The notes under the pieces are model-generated. The model worked only from the letters and a program-made list of their open reading frames with translations. It was not told the DNA's origin and searched no databases. Shown here in pieces: positions 25,818-34,630 of a stretch of DNA of 64,000 nucleotides. Position numbers and translations under genes: made by a program. Every line of letters begins with the position of its first letter. Positions within the stretch are counted from its first letter, which is position 1. This DNA comes from Metabacillus bambusae. GTDB lineage: Bacteria > Bacillota > Bacilli > Bacillales > Bacillaceae. The stretch covers positions 1-64,000 of the forward strand of contig NZ_JAGDEL010000023.1 of the NCBI RefSeq assembly GCF_017497975.1. Reading direction: 5' to 3'.

Positions 25818-25858
25818 TGATTTATAAGTGGTAGTTACTTATAAGTCATCTTTTTTTT
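25818..25858 (+). terminator. terminator after htpX
   Basis: TGATTTATAAGT pairs with ACTTATAAGTCA with one mismatch, followed by eight Ts. Confidence 0.75.
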
Positions 25859-26024
25859 GTCTAGGAAATTATAAAATTCTAGTACTGTGGATAAGCGCTA
25901 GGTATCCAGCTCCAGCGCCTAGCCCCTCTTGGGTCTACAGCCACTAATGAATTGAAGGTAAAAAACACCTTCTATTCATTAGCGCCTTATTTGCCCGAGG
26001 CTGTTCAAGGCGCCCTGAGCTTTT
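25859..26024 (+). repeat. cruciform repeat, copy 1
   Basis: A full-length element starting GTCTAGGAAATTATAAAATTC and ending in GGCGCCCTGAGCTTTT. Outer arms AGCGCCTAG.CCC and GAGGCTGTTCAAGGCGC enclose stems CACTAATGAAT/ATTCATTAG and GAAGGT/ACCTTC. The remaining ~200 bp before ktrD hold a hairpin AATTAAAGT/ACTTTAATT at 26110-26140; nothing else is evident. Confidence 0.8.
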
Positions 26025-26230
26025 GTTCATAGAAAATAAAAATTATCTAATATGACTAGAGTAATCCAATTTGTGAAAAGAACTTTCCATAATCTATGCA
26101 ATTTTCTAAAATTAAAGTATTATTGAAAAGCACTTTAATTTTGTTCGTTTTTTCTTTATGATAGAGGGCATACATATTTTATGGTGTCGTTAGGACGTCA
26201 AAGCAGTTTTTATGATAGGAATGAATGAGT

Positions 26231-27577
26231 ATGAACAAATGGAAGCTACGTTTGCAATCATTAACACCCGTACAATTAATCGTATCTTATTATTTTATAG
26301 CTGTTACAGTTTCTGTTTTTTTATTAAGCTTGCCTGTAGCGCATAAGCCTGAGGTGGAATGGACGTTTATCGATGGCTTGTTTACTGCTGTTAGTGCAGT
26401 CAGTGTAACAGGTCTTACTTCTATTTCAACTGCGGATACTTTAAGTGTACCTGGAATTTTTATATTGATTTTTGTTCTACAATTTGGAGGCATAGGTGTT
26501 ATGTCTCTCGGTACATTTGTCTGGCTAATCATGGGGAAGAAAATAGGCCTAAAGGAACGACAATTGATCATGACAGACCAAAACCAAACGAATTTGTCTG
26601 GCATTGTTAATTTGATTAGACAAATCATCGGCTTAATTCTTTTAATTGAATTAACAGGCGGGATCATTTTAGGAGTCTACTTCCTGAACTATTATGAAAC
26701 ATGGCAGGAAGCGTTTTTACATGGTATTTTCACATCGGTTAGTGCTACGACGAACGGAGGCTTCGATATTACAGGACAATCTATGATCCCATTTGCAGAC
26801 GATTATTTTATCCAATTTATCGTTATCATTTTAATTATTTTGGGAGCAATCGGGTTTCCAGTATTAATCGAAGTAAAGGACTTCTTATTTAACAAAAATA
26901 AAAAATATCGATTTTCCTTATTCACGAAGATTACATCAATTACCTTTTTTTCATTAGTTATTGGTGGAACAATAACTATTGCTTGCTTAGAATACTCCTT
27001 TTTTTATAAAGGGATGGTATGGCATGAAACATTGTTTTATTCGTTGTTTCAATCTACAGCTACTAGAAGTGCTGGACTAGCTACGATGGATGTTAGTTTG
27101 TATACTGAACCAACGTTACTCGTGATTTGTGCCTTAATGTTTATTGGAGCCTCGCCAAGCTCAGTAGGTGGTGGGATAAGGACAACAACTTTTGCTTTAA
27201 ACCTTTTATTTCTTTTCCATTTTGCAAGAGGGAATAAATCAATTAAGATCTTTAAACGGGAGCTACACGAAGAAGATTTAATGAAGTCCGTTGTGGTGAC
27301 AATGATGGCGATGTTAATATGTTTTTTCGCTGTTGTCACATTAACAATCACAGAACCTTTTTCATTTACTGAAATTTTATTTGAGGTATGTTCGGCGTTT
27401 GGAACAACAGGACTTTCTATGGGAATCACACCTGATTTAAGTACAGTAGGAAAAGTAGTGATTATGATATTAATGTTCATTGGTAGAATTGGGATTTTAT
27501 CATTTCTGTATTTATTAGGGACAAAAGATAGAAAAGATAATTACCATTTTCCAAAGGAAAGAGTTATTATTGGGTAA
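26231..27577 (+). CDS. ktrD: Ktr/Trk-type potassium uptake channel subunit (KtrD)
   Basis: This about 448-residue membrane subunit of a Ktr K+ transporter has four repeats of the membrane-pore-membrane fold; the selectivity glycines appear in SVTGLTSI, SATTNGGFD, TATRSAGLAT and GTTGLSMGI. It works with a cytoplasmic RCK partner (KtrC) encoded elsewhere. Position after htpX matches B. subtilis ktrD. AGGA favours the ATG at 26231, though an ATG six bases upstream is also possible. No ydaO-type c-di-AMP riboswitch is seen upstream. Confidence 0.92.
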   Translation: MNKWKLRLQSLTPVQLIVSYYFIAVTVSVFLLSLPVAHKPEVEWTFIDGLFTAVSAVSVTGLTSISTADTLSVPGIFILIFVLQFGGIGVMSLGTFVWLIMGKKIGLKERQLIMTDQNQTNLSGIVNLIRQIIGLILLIELTGGIILGVYFLNYYETWQEAFLHGIFTSVSATTNGGFDITGQSMIPFADDYFIQFIVIILIILGAIGFPVLIEVKDFLFNKNKKYRFSLFTKITSITFFSLVIGGTITIACLEYSFFYKGMVWHETLFYSLFQSTATRSAGLATMDVSLYTEPTLLVICALMFIGASPSSVGGGIRTTTFALNLLFLFHFARGNKSIKIFKRELHEEDLMKSVVVTMMAMLICFFAVVTLTITEPFSFTEILFEVCSAFGTTGLSMGITPDLSTVGKVVIMILMFIGRIGILSFLYLLGTKDRKDNYHFPKERVIIG

Positions 27578-27587
27578 AATTTATGGA

Positions 27588-27612
27588 GGTTGACGTAATC
27601 GTCAATCTTTTT
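27588..27612 (+). terminator. terminator after ktrD
   Basis: GGTTGACG pairs with CGTCAATC around TAAT, followed by a T run. Confidence 0.75.
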
Positions 27613-27617
27613 TAATT

Positions 27618-27782
27618 GTCTAGGAAATTATAAAATTCTTGTACTGTGGATAAGCGCTTAGCATCCAGCTCCAGCGCCTAGCCCCTCGGGGTCATAAGCC
27701 ACCCAGGAATTGAAGACAAAGAACGTCTTCTATCCCTGAGCGTCTTATGCCTGTCGGGTCTGTTCAAGGCGCTTGCGCTTTT
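27618..27782 (+). repeat. cruciform repeat, copy 2
   Basis: A full-length copy in the same orientation as copy 1, sharing its 5' part (GTCTAGGAAATTATAAAATTC). The tip stem reads GAAGAC/GTCTTC, and the 3' end reads CAAGGCGCTTGCGCTTTT. Confidence 0.8.
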
Positions 27783-27864
27783 CTGAAAGAAATAGGCAAA
27801 ATTTCTGTTATTTTAAAATCACTATGATATACTTTCTTGGTACAATATGTAAAGTGGAGGGCAG

Positions 27865-29883
27865 ATGATGAAAAAATTTTGGCTAAGTTTATTATTATTA
27901 TTTTCGATGATGGCACTAAGTGCTTGTTCAGAAACTCCAACAGCAGGTGACCGTTTTTCTAAATACATAGAACTATGGAATGATCAAAAGTTTTCTGAGA
28001 TGTATGACATGCTGACAACAAGCACAAAGGAAACAATATCAAAGGAAGAATTCACCAGTCGCTACAAGGATATTTATGATGGTGTTTCAGCAACTAATGT
28101 AAAAGTAACATTTAAGAAGCCAAAAGAGGAAGAAAAACAAGGTGATTTGGAAGAGGTTTTGTATCCATTTTCTCTTCAGATGGAAACTCTCGCAGGGGAA
28201 GTTTCTTTTGAGCAAGATGTTCAGTTAAAGAAAGAAGAAGTGGAAGACGGTGAAAACTGGTTTATTACTTGGTCACCATCGATGATTTTTCCCCAGCTAG
28301 AAGAAGGAGAAGAAGTAAGAGTCTCGAGTTCTCCAGCTGCAAGGGGACAAATTTTCGATCAGAATGATAAAGGACTTGCAGTTAACGGAGTAGCAAATGA
28401 AATCGGTATTGTTCCAGTAAAGTTACCTGAAAACAAAGATGAAGTCCTTGCAAACGTTGCAAAATTATTAGAGTTAAATGTATCAGAGATTGAAGGAAAA
28501 TTAAATCAATCTTGGGTCAAGCCGGAATTATTTGTTCCTATTAAAAAGATCGACGCTACTAATGAAAAACTCTTGAACCAATTAATTGCTATACCATCAG
28601 TGCAAAATAGAAATGTCGCTTCAAGGGTTTATCCACTAGGTGAAGCAGCTGCACATTTAACTGGGTACATTGGAAGCATTACAGCTGAACAGCTTGAGGA
28701 GTTAAAAGGTAAAGGTTATAGCAGTACCTCTAGTGTAGGAAAAGCAGGCCTTGAGCAAGTATATGAGGATCGTCTTAAGGGTGAAACAGGGTATAAAATC
28801 TATGTCGATGGAACAGATAAGGTTATTGCTGAGAAAGCACCAGTAAACGGGGAAGATATTAAGCTTACAATTAATAATGATCTTCAAAAGGCACTTTATG
28901 CACAATTAAATGGTGAACCAGGAACAGCAGTTGCTATTCACCCAATTACAGGTGAGACATTAGCAATGGTTAGCAGTCCAGCATATAACCCTAACGAGTT
29001 TATTTACGGGATGTCAAATGAAAAATATGACGCTTTGTCTACTAATCCACTAAATCCATTAATGGCTCGATTCAACAAAACCTATTCACCAGGATCTTCA
29101 ATTAAACCGCTAACAGCAGCTATTGGCTTGGAATCTGGAAAACTCCAACCGGAAGATACAAAGGTGATCAAAGGTTCAACATGGCGAAAAGATAGCAGCT
29201 GGGGAAACTATTACGTGACACGTGTATCTGGTAAAGTAGAAACCGTTAACTTAGAAAATGCTATGATTTATTCAGATAATATTTTCTTTGCCCAACTAGC
29301 ATTAGATATTGGGGCTGAAGGATTATCAACTGGATTAAAGAATTTTGGCTTTGAGGAAGAGATTGATTTTCCGTTCCCAATTAGTAAATCAACGATTGCA
29401 AGTGATGGGCTTACAAATGAACAGCTTTTAGCTGATTCAGGCTACGGTCAAGGGCAAATTCAGATGAGCCCGTTCCATATTGCGGCAGCATACACAACAT
29501 TTGTGAATAATGGAAACATGATAAAACCATATCTGGAAAAACAATCTGAAGCACAAACAACAGTGTGGAAAGAGAAAATTGTCACCCCAGAACATACTGA
29601 TCTTTTATTTAAGGATTTAGAACAGGTGGTACAAAATCCTAATGGAACGGGCTATAAACCACATATTGAAGGACAGAGATTAGCTGGGAAAACAGGTACA
29701 GCAGAACTTAAACAATCAAAAGAGGATCAAGATGGTCAGGAGAATGGCTGGTTTGTTGCAGTTAATTCTGAGGATCCACAGCTTTTAATTACAATGATGA
29801 TTGAGGATGTAAAAGCAAAAGGTGGAAGCCATTATGTTGTACCGAAAGTAAAGGAAGTATTTAAAGCATTTTCCCCAAATTAA
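27865..29883 (+). CDS. pbpC: class B3 penicillin-binding protein (PBP3/MecA-like transpeptidase lipoprotein)
   Basis: This 672-residue peptidoglycan transpeptidase has a signal peptide with lipobox LSAC (Cys21), an NTF2-like MecA_N domain (about 25-140), a PBP dimerisation domain (about 150-330) and the transpeptidase domain. The penicillin-binding motifs are Ser411-x-x-Lys414 (SSIK), SDN in YSDNIFF and KTG in AGKTGTAEL. The architecture equals B. subtilis PBP3 and staphylococcal PBP2a, enzymes with low beta-lactam affinity. TGGAGG precedes the paired ATGs. The gene is monocistronic, with a terminator after it. Confidence 0.93.
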   Translation: MMKKFWLSLLLLFSMMALSACSETPTAGDRFSKYIELWNDQKFSEMYDMLTTSTKETISKEEFTSRYKDIYDGVSATNVKVTFKKPKEEEKQGDLEEVLYPFSLQMETLAGEVSFEQDVQLKKEEVEDGENWFITWSPSMIFPQLEEGEEVRVSSSPAARGQIFDQNDKGLAVNGVANEIGIVPVKLPENKDEVLANVAKLLELNVSEIEGKLNQSWVKPELFVPIKKIDATNEKLLNQLIAIPSVQNRNVASRVYPLGEAAAHLTGYIGSITAEQLEELKGKGYSSTSSVGKAGLEQVYEDRLKGETGYKIYVDGTDKVIAEKAPVNGEDIKLTINNDLQKALYAQLNGEPGTAVAIHPITGETLAMVSSPAYNPNEFIYGMSNEKYDALSTNPLNPLMARFNKTYSPGSSIKPLTAAIGLESGKLQPEDTKVIKGSTWRKDSSWGNYYVTRVSGKVETVNLENAMIYSDNIFFAQLALDIGAEGLSTGLKNFGFEEEIDFPFPISKSTIASDGLTNEQLLADSGYGQGQIQMSPFHIAAAYTTFVNNGNMIKPYLEKQSEAQTTVWKEKIVTPEHTDLLFKDLEQVVQNPNGTGYKPHIEGQRLAGKTGTAELKQSKEDQDGQENGWFVAVNSEDPQLLITMMIEDVKAKGGSHYVVPKVKEVFKAFSPN

Positions 29884-29889
29884 AGGTTA

Positions 29890-29922
29890 GAAAGGCTGGA
29901 CAATTTTTTGTCAGCCTTTTTT
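29890..29922 (+). terminator. terminator after the PBP gene
   Basis: AAAGGCTG and a matching CAGCCTTT arm enclose a loop, followed by a run of Ts. Confidence 0.8.
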
Positions 29923-30010
29923 TGATGCTTATTTTTTATAAAATAATAACTCTGAAAAATGAGTAGAGTGACATAAAAGGGACAGACACTTTCAACCTCT
30001 ACATTCTATT

Positions 30011-30352
30011 TTAATCGCTATTATAGCTCATATCTTTATCAGGATGTGTAAAAGGAACACCAAATGGTTTTCTCTTTGATTCAATTAATTCACGATTTTC
30101 TGGTGTATTCCACCCAATATCATTTGTTGGATGTACCCATTGCTCCCCAGACATAATCGCTGGATCAATCTCATCACTCCATTGATTTAATGGAGATGCA
30201 TCAGAATCATAAAAGCAATCTCCAATCATTACACCATATTTATTAATAAAAGGCTCTTTCATCTTAATCCCTGTATCCTTCCAGGAAGGAGAATTAATTT
30301 GATGTGGTAATGTATCTTCGATTGAAACTTTTGTTTTTTTACCTTTAGACAC
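30011..30352 (-). CDS. DUF3905-like small protein
   Basis: This about 113-residue soluble protein is rich in Trp, Pro, Asp and Asn, with segments such as INSPSWKDTGIKMKEPFIN and QWVHPTNDIGWNTPENREL. I believe it belongs to the DUF3905 family found in spore-forming Bacilli; the function is unknown. The GTG at 30352 is chosen because GAGGTGAGC precedes it; a longer frame from an ATG 33 bases upstream lacks a ribosome site. It is divergent from a tiny gene at 30438. Confidence 0.7.
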   Translation of the reverse strand: MSKGKKTKVSIEDTLPHQINSPSWKDTGIKMKEPFINKYGVMIGDCFYDSDASPLNQWSDEIDPAIMSGEQWVHPTNDIGWNTPENRELIESKRKPFGVPFTHPDKDMSYNSD

Positions 30353-30437
30353 TATGCTCACCTCTGTCTTATTATTCCCGTACATAATTTAGATATGAAA
30401 TTGAAAAAGTAAATAAGGATAGAAGTGAGGTGAGAAA

Positions 30438-30575
30438 ATGGACAATCAGAGAGAGTTTCCTGTTGCGAATTTAACGGAGTCACAAATTCAATCTATACTC
30501 CAAATGGAATCTAAGCTACGAGAAGAAACAGGAGAAGATATTGTACTCATCGCTTATGAGCATAACGAAAATTAA
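30438..30575 (+). CDS. 45-residue hypothetical protein
   Basis: An ATG preceded by GTGAGGTGAGAAA opens a 45-codon frame beginning MDNQREFPVANLTESQIQSI and ending EHNEN. The predicted fold is one amphipathic helix (LTESQIQSILQMESKLREE) and a short beta strand (DIVLIAYE). The ribosome site and composition favour a real gene. I do not recognise the family. Confidence 0.6.
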   Translation: MDNQREFPVANLTESQIQSILQMESKLREETGEDIVLIAYEHNEN

Positions 30576-30665
30576 ATTTCCCTTTTACTACCTATGATAG
30601 AAAAAAGCAAATTAGGTAAAAGTATATATGTAGCATCTTAAATAAATGAATTTGAGGTGATTTTA

Positions 30666-30818
30666 ATGAAAAGAAAAGCTGCTAGAAACCAGGCAACGAA
30701 ACATAATTTCACACCAACTGAAAGCCTTCCTGATACTGAATTTGCTGAAATCAATGATGATAAAGACCCGATGAAGGGTGCAAATCGTAATTCAAAAAAA
30801 GGAAAGCAAGGGAAGTAA
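30666..30818 (+). CDS. 50-residue basic hydrophilic protein
   Basis: Preceded by GAGGTGATTTTA, the frame begins MKRKAARNQATKHNFTPTES and ends KKGKQGK. The product is lysine- and asparagine-rich with no hydrophobic core, a composition seen in minor small acid-soluble spore proteins, but no known family motif is present. It is followed eight bases later by another small basic gene. Confidence 0.6.
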   Translation: MKRKAARNQATKHNFTPTESLPDTEFAEINDDKDPMKGANRNSKKGKQGK

Positions 30819-30825
30819 TATTACG

Positions 30826-31008
30826 ATGACAAAAAAACATATGAAAAGCAAAGATATGGAAAATCATAAAAAACCAACATCTAAGGATCTTCTGCAAGAA
30901 GAGTTTGGTCATGAGCTTGGCGATGTAAATGCTTCACAAATATATGGTGTAATTGAAGGAAATAAAAACAAGGGTAAAAAAGAAGGAAAAAAACGTAAAG
31001 AAAAATAA
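30826..31008 (+). CDS. 60-residue basic hypothetical protein
   Basis: The ATG at 30826 lies 10 bases after AAGGGAAG, which overlaps the end of the preceding gene, so the two are probably co-transcribed. The product begins MTKKHMKSKDMENHKKPTSK, has a central DLLQEEFGHELGDVNA segment, and ends in a lysine-rich tail. A strong terminator follows. Function unknown. Confidence 0.6.
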   Translation: MTKKHMKSKDMENHKKPTSKDLLQEEFGHELGDVNASQIYGVIEGNKNKGKKEGKKRKEK

Positions 31009-31022
31009 GGTATGAAAATAGA

Positions 31023-31053
31023 AAAAGTGAGAGGGATAAGACCTCTCACTTTT
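31023..31053. terminator. bidirectional terminator
   Basis: Twelve-base perfect arms AAAAGTGAGAGG and CCTCTCACTTTT surround a seven-base loop, between the small-gene pair and the converging radical SAM gene. Confidence 0.85.
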
Positions 31054-32818
31054 AGCTCACTTTTAAATCAAGTTCAGTTAATGCTGTTGAATATACAGTA
31101 GTCTTGGCCTGAATTGGATCATAATGAACGAGAATTAATGAATCCTCTTCAACTATTTTTCCTGTTTTTAAATAATGATTCACATTAAATGGAAGTGTTT
31201 CAAGTACTGTATGTTTAAATAGATCTTTTTCAGATAATTGCTTACTAGCAAATTCTTCACCTAAAATAAGCGGATTATCTAAGATTGCATGATAGATCGT
31301 ACTTCTCTCATGCTTTGCTAAGGCATCATTCCACCAAGGTTTACGTGGTTTATATTTTTGATTTCGCAAGTAATCATATTTCATAAATCCACTAACAATG
31401 TGTAACTCCTCTTTTTTTGCACTCTCAAGGAAGTCAAAAAGGTGCTTATATAAGTCTTCTAACTGATGACCAATCCTTGTCCACCCTTTTTCATCCCAGA
31501 ACGTTCCGAAGCCTTGAAAGAAATCAAATGGAGATGCAAAAACAGTTGAAACTAAGTACTCAATTGTCTCATCCATACGATGGTCATTCCAATACTTTTC
31601 TAATACATCCTCAACCTGTTTGATTTTTATCATATCTTCAAAGGAAAGGACATTATTCTTTAAAATTTCATATGGTGAATGATCCATAAAGACGTAGCCA
31701 TGGTCAGCAGCTCGCAAACGAAGCCCGGTACCTCTTAACATTTTTAAGAAGCCTAATTGAAGCTCTTCAGGTCGTAGCTCAAATACATCATTAAAGGTTT
31801 TTTTGAAGGAATTGTAATCCTCTTCAGGTAATCCAGCAATTAAATCTAAATGTTGATCGATTTTTTGGCCTTCTTTTACCATTGTTACCGTTCTTGTTAG
31901 TTTATTAAAATTTTGTCTTCGCATTACAAGCTCGTTTGTTGCATCGTTTGTTGATTGTACTCCAATTTCAAAACGGAATAACCCCTTTGGAGCATTGTCA
32001 TTTAAAAATTGAATGACTTCAGGTCTCATAATGTCAGCAGTTATTTCAAATTGAAAAACAGTTCCAGGCTTGTGTTCATCAATTAAAAATTGAAACATTT
32101 CCATTGCATAGCTACGGCTTATATTAAAGGTTCGGTCGACAAATTTAATTGTTTTTGCTCCATGATTCATTAAAAAACGAATATCATCTTTTACTTTCTC
32201 ACGGTCAAAGTATCTAACACCAACCTCGATTGAAGATAAACAGAACTGACAGCTAAATGGACAACCACGACTCGTTTCAATATATGTCACACGTTTTGCA
32301 AGATGTGGTAGATCTTCTTCAAAACGATATGGAGATGGAAGTTCCTTTAAGTCAACTTTATTTCGTTGTGGTTTAATTTGTACAGAATCCTTTTCACGGT
32401 ACGCAATGCCACTTACGTTTGCAAAGTTTTGTTCACCATGCAATTCATCTAATAACTGCTTAAACGACTGTTCGCCCTCACCAATCATAATAAAATCAAC
32501 CTCAGGGATTGTTTCCATCCATTCTCTTGTGTCATATGTTACCTCAGGACCACCAAGGACAATAATTAACGAGGGATTGATTTTCTTCATCATTTTAATA
32601 ACTTTAATTGTTTCTTCTATGTTCCAAATATAACAACTGAAACCAAGTATTTCAGGTTTTTTTGAATACAGATCAGTGACGATATTCATTGACGGATCTT
32701 TAATTGTATATTCGGCAAGTTCAATATCATACTCAGGAGCTGCATAAGCTTTTAAGTAACGAATAGAAAGACTTGTATGAATGTATTTTGCATTTAATGT
32801 TGATAAAACAGTTTTCAT
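31052..32818 (-). CDS. B12-binding-domain radical SAM protein (DUF4080)
   Basis: This 588-residue enzyme has an N-terminal cobalamin-binding Rossmann domain (about 1-150), a radical SAM domain with the iron-sulfur motif CPFSCQFC at about residue 189, and a C-terminal DUF4080 region. Members use SAM, and often cobalamin, for radical methylation or rearrangement; the substrate of this subgroup is unknown. The ATG has a GTGGTG site upstream. It is monocistronic on the minus strand. It is not a known member of the B. subtilis core order here, so it may be an insertion. Confidence 0.88.
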   Translation of the reverse strand: MKTVLSTLNAKYIHTSLSIRYLKAYAAPEYDIELAEYTIKDPSMNIVTDLYSKKPEILGFSCYIWNIEETIKVIKMMKKINPSLIIVLGGPEVTYDTREWMETIPEVDFIMIGEGEQSFKQLLDELHGEQNFANVSGIAYREKDSVQIKPQRNKVDLKELPSPYRFEEDLPHLAKRVTYIETSRGCPFSCQFCLSSIEVGVRYFDREKVKDDIRFLMNHGAKTIKFVDRTFNISRSYAMEMFQFLIDEHKPGTVFQFEITADIMRPEVIQFLNDNAPKGLFRFEIGVQSTNDATNELVMRRQNFNKLTRTVTMVKEGQKIDQHLDLIAGLPEEDYNSFKKTFNDVFELRPEELQLGFLKMLRGTGLRLRAADHGYVFMDHSPYEILKNNVLSFEDMIKIKQVEDVLEKYWNDHRMDETIEYLVSTVFASPFDFFQGFGTFWDEKGWTRIGHQLEDLYKHLFDFLESAKKEELHIVSGFMKYDYLRNQKYKPRKPWWNDALAKHERSTIYHAILDNPLILGEEFASKQLSEKDLFKHTVLETLPFNVNHYLKTGKIVEEDSLILVHYDPIQAKTTVYSTALTELDLKVS

Positions 32819-32984
32819 TTAATGTAACACCACTTCTACCTATATTTTTGTCATTATAATTGTTGATTATCATGGAATTAAAATCTTATTGTATCATAAT
32901 TGCTAAAAAAATCGTACATGTGTTACTGGTTTCATAGCCATAGTATGGAAGAAAACAAGTGGGTTTAAAACAGTTATATAAAAA

Positions 32985-33009
32985 AAGAAGAGCAGGGTAT
33001 GCTCTTCTT
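32985..33009 (-). terminator. terminator of the acyltransferase gene
   Basis: AAGAAGAGCA pairs with TGCTCTTCTT around five bases; read leftward it ends in seven Ts. The arm overlaps the stop codon. Confidence 0.8.
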
Positions 33010-34030
33010 AATCAGACTTTGTATTTAATGTTGTAAAGTTCTTTAAATAATAGTTGAATGTTGATGCACGTAATTCAATAAATGGCTGGGTGAGTGCTTT
33101 TACGATTTTGGTTGATAGCGTTGATGTTAAAAGGATCGATAAAATAATGATTAAGCTAAGACTTTGATAATCTTTCATCCAATCTAACAACTCACTATTT
33201 CTCATATATTGAATAATAAACCCGTGTAATAAATAGACGTAAAATGTTCGTGTTCCCCATTCTGTGTAAAAGGCATGGGATTTTGGAATTAACGACAAAA
33301 AGCTAATCGATGTAATGAGTGTTAAGCAATAAAATCCTAGGCGAATAACTGCACTCAAGACAGACGGCTCGCCAAAATGTGAGTACGATTTTGATCCGAA
33401 AAGCCATTCATAATCAAAGTTAAGATTAAAATACATAATAAATGTTATCGTTAAAAAAGTAATTGATAATCCTCTTACAGGTAAATTGGTAATAAACGTA
33501 AAGTGCTCGCGTTTTAAGTAAAAGCCGACTAAAAACAATGGGAAGAAGACAAATGTTCTCGATAAGCTTAAATAATTACTAATGATCTCAAAATAACCAA
33601 CTGCTAACCCAGCTGAAAATGCTAGAACTAGTGCCCATTTCGTCGGAAGTTTTGTAACAACAAATAGGAGTACATTCCAAAAGAATAGACTGATCAAAAA
33701 CCATAACGACCAATGTGGATCTAATGGATCAAGAACAATTGAACCTTGTTTCTCAATGAAAAAGTAATATACTGAGTAGATCCCTTGAAAAATAAGATAT
33801 GGAAGTATGAGTTTTTTCGTTATTTTTGACACATAGCCTTTTTTTCTAAACCCTTTCGCGAAATACCCAGAAATCAGGATAAATGCTGGCATGTGAAAGG
33901 TATAAACAAACTTGTATATATTCATAATCATTGGACTGTCATCAATAAATGAGCGAATGATATGTCCAAAAACAACTAAAAGTATTAAAAAGAATTTAGC
34001 ATTATCGAAGTAACTATCTCGATTTTTCAT
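33008..34030 (-). CDS. ykrP: acyltransferase 3 family membrane protein (YkrP-like)
   Basis: This 340-residue polytopic protein has about ten helices and belongs to the OafA/WecH acyltransferase family, which moves acetyl or other acyl groups onto cell-surface polysaccharides. The N-terminal catalytic signature DNAKFFLILLVVFGHIIRSF includes the conserved His. AAAAGGTGAAAAC precedes the ATG. Position before the kinase gene matches B. subtilis ykrP. The acceptor is unknown. Confidence 0.88.
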   Translation of the reverse strand: MKNRDSYFDNAKFFLILLVVFGHIIRSFIDDSPMIMNIYKFVYTFHMPAFILISGYFAKGFRKKGYVSKITKKLILPYLIFQGIYSVYYFFIEKQGSIVLDPLDPHWSLWFLISLFFWNVLLFVVTKLPTKWALVLAFSAGLAVGYFEIISNYLSLSRTFVFFPLFLVGFYLKREHFTFITNLPVRGLSITFLTITFIMYFNLNFDYEWLFGSKSYSHFGEPSVLSAVIRLGFYCLTLITSISFLSLIPKSHAFYTEWGTRTFYVYLLHGFIIQYMRNSELLDWMKDYQSLSLIIILSILLTSTLSTKIVKALTQPFIELRASTFNYYLKNFTTLNTKSD

Positions 34031-34308
34031 GTTTTCACCTTTTCTTTTGAAGTTATAAAACGAGACTTATTGGACTTTTACGGCAAGTTAACAAGAGAAA
34101 TATTGATGTCCTCCATTTTATTCCCAAGTAGCATGCGTTACTAAACTATTATTCGTAAAATGACATATATTTTATTGGGGATGTAACGTAAGTGTAACCT
34201 TAATGTAAGAATGGTTATGAAATCAAATGAAATCTCAAATATGCCAACATCTATCATAATTTTTTTTGAAAAAAAAGCAAACATTTTTTTCATGCGAATA
34301 GATTCAAA

Positions 34309-34381
34309 AAAGATAGTGCTTTAAAAACTAAGTCTTTCTCCATAGTGCGGGCGAATAGCTAGGTTTTCTAGCACTATCTTT
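34309..34381. repeat. structured tandem repeat, unit 1
   Basis: Perfect 12-base arms AAAGATAGTGCT (34309-34320) and AGCACTATCTTT (34370-34381) enclose a degenerate version of the branched core found in units 2 and 3. Confidence 0.7.
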
Positions 34382-34391
34382 AAATAGGTAA

Positions 34392-34466
34392 GGAGGATAG
34401 TATAAGAAAAACTAAGGTTTTCACCAAAGTGCTCGGCGAAAAGCCAAGTTTTTCTAGCACTATCTT
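34392..34466. repeat. structured tandem repeat, unit 2
   Basis: The unit starts AGGAGGATAGTATAAG. GATAGT pairs with ACTATC and AGAAAAACT with AGTTTTTCT, around an interior with GGTTTTCACC and GGCGAAAAGCC hairpins. It is near-identical to unit 3. Confidence 0.75.
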
Positions 34467-34482
34467 TTAATAGGTAATTAAG

Positions 34483-34547
34483 GAGGATAGTATAAGAAAA
34501 ACTAAGGTTTTCACCAAAGTGCTCGGCGAAAAGCCAAGTTTTTCTAA
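34483..34547. repeat. structured tandem repeat, unit 3
   Basis: About 65 bp, essentially identical to the first part of unit 2, from AGGAGGATAGTATAAG to AGTTTTTCT, but lacking the closing AGCACTATC arm. It ends 83 bp before the kinase start. Confidence 0.75.
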
Positions 34548-34630
34548 TCATTTTGTAGATAAGTGAAGGACAATGACACTCCTTGTAGAATATTTGATAG
34601 TGAAGATTGTGGTAATTAGGGGTGAAAAGA

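Noticed and set aside
34321-34551. 76-codon minus-strand frame with a repeated peptide (KTWLFAEHFGENLSFSYTIL)
   Set aside because: It merely translates the tandem structured repeat; the repeated peptide follows from the DNA repeat, and no ribosome site is seen.
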